From assembly GCF_002999335.1 (NCBI RefSeq), contig NW_020312602.1:1-64000 (forward strand): 64,000 nt of DNA, read 5' to 3'. Within the stretch, counting starts at the first letter, position 1. Each line of letters opens with the position of its first letter. The notes beneath the pieces were generated by a model. The model worked only from the letters and a program-made list of their open reading frames with translations, was not told the origin of the DNA and did no database searches. This document shows, piece after piece, positions 39,350-50,335 of this stretch. Source of the stretch: Cyclospora cayetanensis. Lineage: Eukaryota; Apicomplexa; Conoidasida; Eucoccidiorida; Eimeriidae. Made by a program: the position numbers and the translations under genes.

Positions 39350-42300
39350 TCACGATATCATGCGCAGAACCAGGGGCGCTCGCCGCGCTCCAATGCAGGA
39401 AAGTAGAAGAGTCAAAACCACCAGTACATATGTCAAGCAAACTGCAAGTGCATCATACAAGAACTTGGCGGCAAACAGGTCCCATATCTGCATAAGAGAA
39501 AACAAACACAGTTAAAGTCTGTCATTATCCGCGCATAGAACATCATCGTACTCCTGCAGGTGTCGGTGTATTTTGGAGAGCCTAGACCTACAAACAGGTG
39601 ATTTCGGAGCGCTGTCAGGGACGATAGAGAACTGAGGAGCCTCAGGGTTACGCCAATGAGAATCCTGCAATAACAAATACCCAGATTTCGCAGCTCAGAT
39701 TTAAGCAACATTACCAATAAGTGTATGCATAGTGTCTTAATTTTAGTGCTCATCAAAGGCTTTGTCTCTATCTGTGTCCTATATGATCCCCCAAGTTCCC
39801 TTGTGCACACACATATAGTGCAATACCCGATAGCGAGTTTTCCAGATGTAAGCAACGTGGTTCGAACCACTTCTGTGACGGTGTTCCCTTGAAGTTCATT
39901 TGCATTGTGGATGCCTGTTCCGGCGGCGCGGTGGGCCATGCGCATAAATGCAATCATGAATATAAGCGGGCAGCAGATGATATAAACGATGAAGGTGTGT
40001 AGGAATGCCGTAACAAACGACCAGATAGGATGATACTCCATCAATCCGATGTAGCCTGCCTCGATTGGGATGGCGCTGAGTTTCATTCTGTGCCCGGTAG
40101 CGAAAAAACCATCAAGAACGAGGAGGGCAGCAAGCATACAGACACTCGCGTCTGATAGGAAAAAGCGCAGCGTTTCTCCGCCTTGTGATCTCTTCTGGAT
40201 CCTGCTAGTACCTTTGGTATCTGTCTCATGGGGCACGGCAGCTGAGGCTGGGGCAGCTGTGGGTCGTACAGCGCAGATGCAGCAGGTGCACTTGTGGCCG
40301 ATGTCACATGGCTGTGCCGCAACAACAACGCGACTCAAGAAGATCAGCAACCTCCACTTTATGCAACAGAGAAGAAGAGGCCATATATTCACGCTTCCAA
40401 GAAGCATAATGGTCATGCACAGCGGAGTGACTGCCGTAAGGAAGAAATAGTGCGAGAAGTAATCCCACACCTCCACACGCCATATAAGAAAAAGCCTTTC
40501 CCTCCTGTGGAGAGCCAGCTCTGAAGCATCATCGATTTGAGAGCAGTCTATCATCTCGTCATTCGAGCTGCTCAGCTGCGTAGCTGCGCGATGCAGGTGG
40601 TGTACGCTTATGTCGTTTTCTCGCTTCTTCATGCGGGCAAGGATGAGCATCAGCCGCAACCAAAGCCCCGCAGTTATGGAGTAGACTATCCAGGGCAGAG
40701 CCACATTGAGCAAAGGTATTAACTTGACTTTGTCCGCTTCCATAACCTGAGGGGGGATTGTGTTGACAATCCAGTGGGGAGCCGAAAAAAGCCACGGTTT
40801 CGGCGGCGCCAGCCAGTCCAGGCATGCACTGCCAGCAGCATCTAAAGTCCTGAATGGTATCATGGCCAACGACCACAGCCATGCAACTGCATCATACAAT
40901 GGAGTCGCATCTTGAACAACCAGCGCGGGCTCCGGATTTGACGAAGACGACTGCACTGACTTTGACTCGCGGGGTGTTGCAAACCATAGTAGTAAAATGA
41001 TTCCCTGGGTAAGAAAAAGAATACGCTCCAGAGTACACGGCCTCGGTTTCTCGCACTTTTTCTGTGGCTGAAAGCTGAGAATAAGGAATCTGCGATACCC
41101 CCCAGAAGCCTGATGAACGTCGCCATTTGGCGCACTGCGAAACAGCCAGGAGACGAGGGGCAGCTCCCTCCTTCCCGTTATGTAAAACATGCCGAGCATC
41201 AGAAACGCTGCAGAGCTCACATAGTCAACCTGCAGAGGATTACTTTCTGAGCCATCACGTCCCACTGAACTTGAGGTATCAAAAGCGCTTCCCACGCGGA
41301 CACAAAACACGATGCTTGCGCACCTGAATCACACAGAAACACACCACCGGATGATACGCACGTTTACACCGATCACACAAAAACTTTTGCATCAGTGCAA
41401 GCCTTTCCGTCGAAAAAATGCCCAGGCAACTATCATCAAGGCGATTTCAAAAGCGGAGCTACAACAGGCGGCCATTCTGTGGATAGTGAGCGTGCGTACG
41501 CAGCGACAATTTTTGTCTTCTCTGCACTGTTTGCGTGTGTGGCAAAGGTTGCAATGCAAGCAGCAAGACAATAGATGCCAATGAGAAACCTGACAACTGA
41601 GTACTCTCTGTCAACAAGGCAATCACTGAAGGGCACGAAGAACAGGAGAATCAGAGAAGCATAGAAGAGAAAAGAGCCGCCGCCAAAGAGGCGAAGATAC
41701 AAACGAGAAAGGCATAATTCCCGCTTTAAAGCTGCAGAAAATCCCCATTGAGCCCTCTGCTGCTCGATGAAAAAAGGCTCAGCCTCTTCTTGCGGTGATC
41801 CTTGAGAATTCCTAAATGCAGAGGCATCCAAGTATGGCGGCAGAGTACATAGGCCGAACGGAATAGCTACCGACGACAATATTCCAGTTATGCAAAGTGC
41901 CGGCAACTGCTGCCACACAAATACGTCGATGCCAGCACCCGACTCCAGTTGCAGATACTTGCATACTTCTGAAAGGGTCCATGCTGCTGTCCACGTTGCT
42001 ACCCCAATATATGTACCTGTGAGTAACCACCGAGTGAGGATGGCCATGTTGGGGATTCCGTTGGAAATCGTGGTTTTGGAAGGCTCATACGGGCGTCTGC
42101 TCGGCAAATGGATTATTCCTACGACGCCGAAAATCAAAATAAGAAGACTGCTGAGCACCATGCATATGCCGCATAGCATTAGAGTCATATTGAAAGTCCC
42201 GAGCTGGCGTACATTTGCTTGTAATGCCTCTTGAGAGAAATTGGCACAGGCCAGCAAGTAGGGCAACAGAGATGGCAAAATAGAGGCGATGCCCGTATCC

Positions 42301-45300
42301 GCTTTTGCACTCGTTCGCAAAGTTGGGGGGCCCTCGTCAACATTTCCATCCTTGCCATCAACCGTGCTTTTATCCAAGTTGGAAATGAATAAGGCCAGTT
42401 CTTCCTCTGCTTTACCAAAGCCACCAGGAGGCAACGACAAAACGGAGTCCAGGCCAAGAGGCGTCGCGGCCGGCGCTACTGAGCCTTGTGTCAAACGTAC
42501 ATGCGCTCCAGCGGGCAAAGACTTTATCTGATTGTCTAGTTCGGAATATAATCTGAGCCACTCAGACTTCGACGCTGCAAATTGTGGGTCTGTCAGCACA
42601 GCATCGTTGCCGGAATATGCCGCATGAGTCAGGACAGCTCGGTGCTGCTGCCACGAAACAATGTGAAAGAGCTGCGCTAAATACGCTAAATCGCTGCACC
42701 GGACCGCCCGAACAGTTGCAGCCTCGTCGTTGCCACGCGCTTCACTGCACACTTCGCCATCCATTGCCCCGCATGCAGCCGAGTTCTCAGACTCCCTTCT
42801 TGCGGCTGGCATACACTCTTGCACAAAGCTCCCAAGGCTCGGGACCATGTCTGCTATGATCCTACCCATGGAATTAAACGGAATGGGGAGCCCCATAAGC
42901 AACGACAGTGTCGGCGCCAGGCCGACCTGACGTACGCGGAGTGCCCCGTAACCGAGATCCGAGGAAAGTGAGGGCATGTGGGAGGCAGTACTGGATACAA
43001 CCGTGAGGCGGCCACTATTGTCACGGAATGCGCCATGATTTTGCAAATATGATGGCAGTCGACTGCCAAAAAGGCGCGCATCGGGCGAAAAAAACTGTGC
43101 ACTCCGAGGGCTCAGGATCGCTGGCAGCGTGGAGAAGGTGAACATTGCTGCCTCGACCTGCACATGAAAATGAGTTCGTAAACCAGACACTGTCAGCGCA
43201 AAGTATCAGACCGTACACGCACGCGAGCCGCGGCAAACTACCACACGATGGCCAAAGTAGGCATTCGATCCCCAATAAACCGCAACACTGCACAATCACA
43301 CCAATAACTTGCAGAAAACAGCAGCAGTCCCCCATGTTACAAGAGACCGTGTGCTACCCACTTCTTCGTTGCTGCTGCCTCCATGAGCCCCAACCTCAGT
43401 CATTCCGTGATCTCCAAAGGTCAGGAAAAGCGTCTGGGGCCGCTTGGTGGGCATTCCTTTCCCATGTTCTTTAAAGGCCATTTTGAACGTGTCTTTGATC
43501 AAGCTGTCGACTTCTCTCAACTTTGCATGCATCAAGTCCGTGTCCAGGACTGCCACATGCCCCACGTGATCCACACCAAGAGTGTGGCCAACAAGAAATG
43601 CCCAATCACCCTTCCTAGATAATACGCAAAAGAACAATTCGAGACCAAATAAGGTTGAACGCGCTGCTTTTCCCTGTGCTAATTCTTGTTGGAGGCTTTC
43701 GTTCAGCCTCAGCGAATTATGTATGCATACCATACTACACCAGTGTGCTGGCCACCATTTGTACGACACGCAACACAAGAGGTGCAATCATCGCACGCCA
43801 ATGCACGAGCCTTGATACGCCGAAATTTCAGTATCACCCACATGTGGGAGTCAAAGGCCTACAAGGGAGTAGCATGAAAACACCAAAGAAAAAGATGTGT
43901 CCTTTGTAGTGGTACAGGAGTGGTCCCCGCTCATGCCATCAAAGCTTACACAAATTCCTTAGGCAGTCCCGCCGCAACCCCGTCGTCAACGGTGTGCAGG
44001 TCCTGGATATTCAATGAGGGGAATACGTCGGCCCTCGTCAGGAGATGGCCGAACAAGTGGTACCAAGTTTCATCCCCTGGCAAAATCACAGAGCAGCCTC
44101 AACCCCGAGATATACAACTGTATCCACTGCCTAGCAGTTAAGTGCAAGAAACAAACGCTGAAATGATTAGCAAATATACCTACCGATAGCAACTGATGTC
44201 TTTCTTGCTGCCTTAACCTGCATCAGAAGGCTGTCCACGTTGACAGCCGATGCTGAAAACGTTTCCCGGAGCTGAGACAAAAGCGTTCCCATAAAAACCA
44301 ATAAGCTACGCCCAAAGCTGCCAGTCGCAGAGAGACGGACCCTACATCGCTGAAGTGTCATAAACTTGAAGGAGTAAAGGGCAGTATCAAGGCATTCGGC
44401 CCCCGTGTGCAATAAAGAAAACGTTTCTACACGGCTCACTACGCGACGTTCTAGCTGTGTGCTTCTGAGGGTAGTACGGAAATCCTTACGCTGAAAAAGC
44501 TGGGCATGCTGCCCGTGGCAATGCCGGTCAGACGCTGCGTGGTAGCAGTCGGGGGATCTGCTTCAAATATGTAAAGTCGACTGAAATGATTTCCTCCCGA
44601 CGCAGAGGCTGATGACAACCCTGCGGAACTGGAGTGCGATACAGGTGGGTCTGCAGGAAGGCCGCCTGCAAGTAAAGCTGAGTCTTTCTGCGATGCAGAT
44701 GTGTCCTCCCCGTTGCTTTCATTGGCACGTGCTTCTCCCCCCCGCACCAGGATAGAAAGGAAACGCTGTAGGTCTGCATCCGAGCGGCGCAGTAAGTCAT
44801 GTACGAAAGGTACTCGATTTCTGTAGAAAGGCCGCAGGCTCAAAGGCGCAGGGGCACACTCAGAGGCTGCACTGGTGCCGCAGGCATTCGAAGCCTTGGG
44901 ATCCCAAAGGAGGAAGTCAAACCTCAGAGCATCCACCAATAGAATCAGTACACGGTCGTACGGAAACACAGAAATCCACGAGGTTGCACACTCCGAAGTT
45001 GTGCAAGCGTCTGGTTCTGAGGCAAATGCTTCAAGCTGGGGATGCAGATAATGTTCTAACTCCAGTGGAGCTGGCGCTTCAGTCTGCTGAAGTGCATTCG
45101 AACGCGCGGCACCCTGGCTTGCCTGCACATAGTATACTCCCTGTTCTGTGTTTAGGTGTATCCGAGCAGGGTCCAAGTGAGGAAAAAGGGGGGGAAAGGG
45201 TATCTCCCTTCCGTCGCTGATGTATGGCACGTCGTCTCTAGAAAGGAAAAAACCGTTGATAAAAAAGAACATGCCTAAAGCCAGAAGAGGGAGGGTCAGT

Positions 45301-45599
45301 CCTATAATCACAGCCAGCTGCCACAACACTGCTCTGGAACCTGGATTGGCGAGAAAAGACCCAGACCTCATGAGGCCGCCCGGAGATCGGTGTAGTTCGT
45401 CACCAGTAGAATGTGGAACAGAAGGCGGTGCTTTTAGTGACATATTTCTTGGAGAGCCGGGAAGGTGCACAGGGATACACGTCTGGTGGGACTTCGACGG
45501 GGTGCGGCTTTTCCTACCCTCCCCTGGATTATACTTTTTGAATGCAGACATCGCTTTGTAAGTTGCGTCGCGAATTTTCTGCCGTGTCCCACGAACCAA
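39350..45599 (-). CDS. PIGO: GPI ethanolamine-phosphate transferase 3 (PIG-O / Gpi13)
   Basis: It adds ethanolamine phosphate to the third mannose of the GPI precursor in the ER, the group later linked to protein. Eight exons read right to left and close in frame: 45599-44490, 44271-44184, 44076-43952, 43673-43362, 43157-41500, 41323-39827, 39664-39592, 39487-39350, giving 1,666 residues. One membrane anchor lies near residues 90-117. The lumenal alkaline-phosphatase-like domain follows with LILLVDALRFDF, TTQRLTGIATGSMPSF, DETWYHLF, HTLGVDHVGH and FGDHGMTEVGAHGG, which carry the expected metal ligands and nucleophile Thr. The VGLAPTLSLLMGLPIPF segment is next. A long multi-pass region contains FFATGHRMKLSAIPIEAGY and ends with the PIG-O-like FIWDLFAAKF. 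It is about 1.5 times the human length, with extra low-complexity loops. The start of exon 4 is the least certain border. Confidence 0.95.
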
Positions 45600-47600
45600 G
45601 CAGATGCTGGCGCTAGGCCGAACCCCAACCCACGAATACCAAGGGAAGCATATATTGCCAGAGGAAGTTGGCGTAGTGAGAAGATGAGCTTGTTTTCAAT
45701 GCTCGCCGTCATTAAGAGTAATATCGGTAATGTGCTCCATTTGGGCAGGCGGAAATCAACTTCAAGAAGCAAAAAGTACACCCATTCGCTGCAATACGCC
45801 GCGGTGTTTGGTTCTTCCCGCGCTGACTCTGAAATTGGGGATACCTATGAGACATTCACATCGTTGTAGATCTTTTCCGGTGAAGCTGCCTCATTAAGAC
45901 ACGCTTGAACGAAGGTCAAATGGCGTGCCGCAAAAAAGTAACTTCAGCCTAGATGACACGACAAGATACTAACCGCGATTTGATACAGGGTTGACGATGG
46001 TGACAAGGGACAAAGCAGCTGGCAATACAGAATGCATTCAACAAGACTGCATGGGCTTCATATGAAGTGCGCTTGTCGTGTGGAGATAAGACACGAACAA
46101 TTCGCATGCATCATCTGTAGAGATGCCAGTACACGTCCGGGGAACGTTAGTGCTTTTATCGGTATTGACAAATGTACTGAAGTGCCTCTGAATTCAGCAA
46201 ACTGTTTATTAAGTGGATATACTGGAATTTACAAAGGGTCATGAACCTGGTTGTCGGGCTGCCCCCTGGGCCAGCGCCGGTGCTACCGACACTTTCAGCC
46301 CGAGTTCCATGAAAAGGGACTGCACGTTACAGAAACTAATGAATAATTCAACGAATGTCACTAGCAACAGTTTCATAAATGTTACCCAGACTATTCTGTG
46401 GGAAAGCCCGCTGCTGCTAGGATAAAGTGTGCCGTGGCCAGACGAAACGGACCCATTGCCACTTTGTTGCACTAGTACTACCACTGGTACCTAAGTTCTC
46501 ATTTCAGGTCGGAGGCTCCATCGTACGACAATATCCTTTGATCCAACCGTCCGAACGGCAGCAACAACCTACGCACGAGGGGTTTTAGCCTTTTCCACGC
46601 TGTGGACTGACGTGAACGGCTTGCCAGTATATTTTGTATGCTTTCTACCCCTATACTGTATTACACTGTGTGGCTACCAGTGGCTGTTTTACACAACTGT
46701 GAACGTGGCTGCAATAAATAATCGCGAAGTACTGGCAATCCGGGGCTCTTGCCGGGCTACTTGCTTCGACGTTTCCTTCCCCGCTCCACGTAGGTGTCAT
46801 TGAGCATTTGGCCGAGTATAATATTGGAACTCGTAGGAGTCTGAGAATGATAAAACTTCACCAAAGTGAGGTAGAAGTGTAGTGGGCTATGTTACACTTC
46901 CATATTTCCTACCACTTAGCTAATGTAAAGAAATTGACTAACTGGCTTGCTTCTTTATTTATTTTTGTTTCAGGGGACAGTTAGCTCGATGCAACAAGCC
47001 GCATTGTGTGAGCGTGTGCTAGTTACTACCTGAAACTAGCTATGAGCGCACGGAGTGCTTGGAGTATGCAACGATGCGCACCCTAGCTCTTCGTTTGCCC
47101 TTATTGGTAAAACCTCTGACGCCAGGAGAAAACAGAAATTCTTTAAGAGCGCTGAAAAATTTTTTTTCACGCTTGTATTGAGCTGTGAATAAAGTTTCAT
47201 CTCACGGAGACAGTTGGAATTATAGACTCAGCTGTTCCGTAGGGGTGGATGCAGGTGTGTCCTGCTCACCCAGATGTCAGCTTTCACAACAAATGTCTGG
47301 CTCTGATTGGGTCGTATCACAAATCAATTATGGAAGCTTTTTTGCAACACTCTGACAAGTGACTTCTATTTCGTTGTTACTTTAAAGCGGAAAACGCTCG
47401 TTTGAACGGCAGTATTCGTCCTGCAAGCTGCTTTGAGCATAACTGCTCCGCAGATGGTAAAGAGGCTTGATGTGTAAGCCGACTAACTGTTTATAGATGT
47501 ATCAGTGAGCTTAAATGGCGATGTCCCAGCAGGCTGGCTACCTGCTGCTTATCCAGTGTAGCGTATTGAGCTAATCTTCGAGTTAGCCGCAAGCCATGTC
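45600..47600. other. Intergenic region between PIG-O promoter and retroelement remnant
   Basis: The left end is upstream of PIG-O. The remainder has no supported gene. It may include the gag or 5' LTR side of the retroelement, but no repeat boundary could be identified. Confidence 0.35.
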
Positions 47601-47629
47601 CCGCCGCATCGGGAGCCTTTTACAGCATG

Positions 47630-48067
47630 AAGAGCGGCTGGTGGGTTATTTTCGAAAAAGGCGAAGTGCAGGGTTGGACCAGCGCCTTTGGGCATAACCT
47701 GGTGCTGTGGCCATAGAAGAACGGAGGCTCCCGCGTCGGCATTAACTTTAAGCCCTTAAATAATAATACTAAGAAGCAGAAGCTTTCGATGCCTCATATT
47801 GACGAGTTCCTCCAGCAAGTAAAAATAATAACGGCGTATCTGGCATTTGACTCCACAGCCATTTTCGTACAAATCCCTTTCCACCCACATGACGGGCACA
47901 AAGAGCTGTTGCAAACTTGCGCTCGCAAACTTAAGCACATATGTATGACCTTTAGACTTGTTAGTGCCCCAGCTCAGCTGCAAGGGCTATGCAATAGGGA
48001 TTCTAATAAGCTTATTAAGAAGGGTTGGATGGTTTCTTACATGGATGGTGTCGTTGTATTTACCTGA
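47630..48067 (+). pseudogene. Reverse transcriptase remnant, Ty3/gypsy type
   Basis: The frame reads through the usual RT blocks: an EKGEVQ segment, KNGGSRVGINFKPLNNN, then MPHIDEFLQQV, then a diverged block with the K-x-x-F-x-x-PF-x-LxxAPA-like pattern (TFRLVSAPAQLQ), then YMDGVVVF. The catalytic Y-x-D-D box has become Y-M-D-G, so one metal-binding Asp is lost. A TAG stop lies at 47714-47716 just before the KNGG block and a TGA at 48065-48067. No function is expected. Confidence 0.8.
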
Positions 48068-48189
48068 AAGTTCCGCGACCACCTAGGTCAACTGAGGTAA
48101 GTGTGCAGGTGCTGCGGGACAAACAGCTCTAAGTAGACGCACTGAAATAATCGTTTTACATGAAGTCGATTGTTTGTAAAACTTCATGT

Positions 48190-48500
48190 TCCAGCTGCAG
48201 GAGTGAGGCTGATTCCCGCGAAAATTGAAGCAACAAAATCGTGGGCGTATTTTGCCCGCTTGCAAAACACGTTGCGAAGTTCTATGGGTTTGCGTCTAAG
48301 TTCCTGTATTTTCTCGGATCGCTGATCCTTAAAGTATCCTACTTACAAACCGCACTCCTGATTTCAGCCTAAGGAGGTGATGCTGCAGGAAGGATTTTAA
48401 AGCCGCCTCAACACTCCTCCGATACTTGTACTGCCCGATTGGGTCAAGATCGTCGTTTCTTTCTAACGATTGATGGAAGTACCGTAAAGGTGAGTGATAT
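48190..48500 (+). pseudogene. Remnant of the RT thumb / RNase H region
   Basis: A GVRLIPAKIEATKSWA segment matches the block after the RT palm (G-x-x-x-xPxKxxAIxxW). Farther on, TPPILVLPDW and, after a frameshift, FFLTIDGS match the start of gypsy RNase H (L-x-L-P-D ... x-x-T-D-A-S). The frames are broken by stops. Confidence 0.55.
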
Positions 48501-50029
48501 TTTTGTGAAATAACCCACGGGTTCCATAAAATGTCTAATCATTGCATGTCATCTTGATCTGCAACAAATAATATTTGTAGGAGAGATCGGACGATCTCCT
48601 CACAGCTTTACTAATTCTTAATGAAGAATATAACTGGTTTAGTAGAAGATGACAAGCTATAGCATAGCCCACTTGAGCACACTGGTGTTGGCTGACGTGC
48701 AGGTCCCCAAATCTCAACAGACTATAACGTGCTGATCGGGAATACCCCTTTTTCACGAGCTTAGCACTATTTCACGTTCCACTACTCTAAGTGTTCATTA
48801 TCCTTTTTATAGCTTATTTCTGTACTCTCCGACGTATTCTTACTCATTTTGTATAGTGGTTTTGATGGTTGGCAAACCTCCACTAATCCTTATAAAGCGG
48901 AGCACAGGAGTAGCTGTCCCACACCATAGCAGCTTGAGATTTTCGGCTACTCTTTGAGGAAGTACTTAAGGGTGCCTTGTCGTTAATTATGCCTCACGCC
49001 ACTCTGTACATGTTCCTCTCAAATTTACACTATTGTAGACAGCCAGACTGGGGTGTGGGAAAAGCTTTGATGTTTGCAAGCCTTCCCCTTAATCATACAA
49101 GAAAAAGGCTTCCCGAGTTCTCCACCTTCTAGGCTGAGAGCAGTGCCCTGGTCTGAGGAGTGAGCTTGTTATTGGCTACGTATTCCTGGAGTTTTGCGAG
49201 CGCATTTTGGCGCTGCTAACTTGGCTTCAACATCGGTAGAGCATATGGACAAACCAGAATGCCCGTGCTCACGATACATCTTCGGCAGTTCTCAGCCCCG
49301 CTGGATGCAAAGGGCACTGAGCTCAGCTGAAACTGAGTGACTTTTTGCATAGGATTCCTTGTTGTCATGGGTATGGCTTCACCCTCAATTCTGAGAGTTT
49401 TTGCATGTCCATTTGTTCAATGGCATCCCGTTCGCATACACCTTGTTGATTGGTAATACGAAAGTAGATAGATGCTTGGTTTAATTTCAGAAATTCCCGT
49501 TGAAGATTTGTACACATGGAGGACTGCAATGTCTATGACTTGACAGCCTGGTGACCTTCCTGGAAGACCACTAACTCTCTCGTATTGCCTGTCTCTTTTG
49601 TTCAGAACTGCGCAATCAAAAGCTATTCTATATTTTTCTCTCGATGTGAGGCCAGACTTTTGAACGGAAGTCATCGGCCGCATGCTTGGAAGGCTGAGTG
49701 GAGACCACTTTCCTCCCGCGCTGGTTACTGGCCAGATCATCTGTCCACTGCCTTAAGGCCAGATGCGGGCTCACAGATTTCCTGGACCACTGGGTATCAT
49801 TAACTTGTTATGAACAATATGTTCTGTAGTCTAACACCTGTACGAATCTCCTGTTGCTGCAAGCCGGGGGCATGGGCCCGGGGGTCCTGGTCCAGTTGCC
49901 TGGGTTGAGCAGCATTGCTTCAGCTCTCGTGTTCGAAACACTTTCGTTCCATTGGCTTCATCAGTTGCCATGATCTTTGTATAATGTTGCTTCTAAGGCA
50001 GTCTGTTTATAACTGATTGCATAGGCGAG

Positions 50030-50240
50030 TCGTCTCGGGCCTGAAGGGCAAGCGCAGTTAATTTCCTTCCAGCTTTGGGTCAACTCGTTGTGTGCGCAAC
50101 AACTGCGCTCGGCATAGAATTCTTATGCCATTTAATGCGGCTTATCGGCCTTCTCAAAACCATAAAATCGTAAGTCTTGCTTCACGATGCTTGAACAACC
50201 TGGCCTGCCCGGGTGTTTTTGTTCTTGTGACGAATGCCCT
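50030..50240 (+). pseudogene. Probable integrase C-terminal core remnant
   Basis: Across two apparent frameshifts the strand reads an LGIEF-like piece and then FNAAYRPSQNHKIVSLASRC. This resembles the retroviral-type integrase stretch with A-Y-H-P-Q-T-D-G-Q-x-E-R-x-N. The catalytic Glu is not preserved. It is short and diverged, so this is a moderate-confidence reading supported mainly by its position downstream of RT and RNase H. Confidence 0.4.
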
Positions 50241-50335
50241 TGAGAGGACTTTTCATCTGCATGGCTTCCTGCTCTCAAACTATCATATCTCAAGTATTTC
50301 TCAGGCTTACTTCGTCCATGAGGTAGTTCCTGAAA

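Larger units (their letters stand above)
47600..50250 (+). mobile_element. Decayed Ty3/gypsy-type LTR retrotransposon (pol remnants)
   Basis: Remnants occur in the order reverse transcriptase (about 47630-48067), RNase H entry (about 48190-48500) and probable integrase tail (about 50030-50240), all on + and in Ty3/gypsy order. Stops and frameshifts interrupt the frames. LTRs, primer-binding site, gag and protease were not found, so the true ends are unknown. The stretch between 48500 and 50030 has no readable frame and is assumed, not shown, to be element-derived. The right end lies about 100 bp before the start codon of the kinase gene. Confidence 0.65.
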
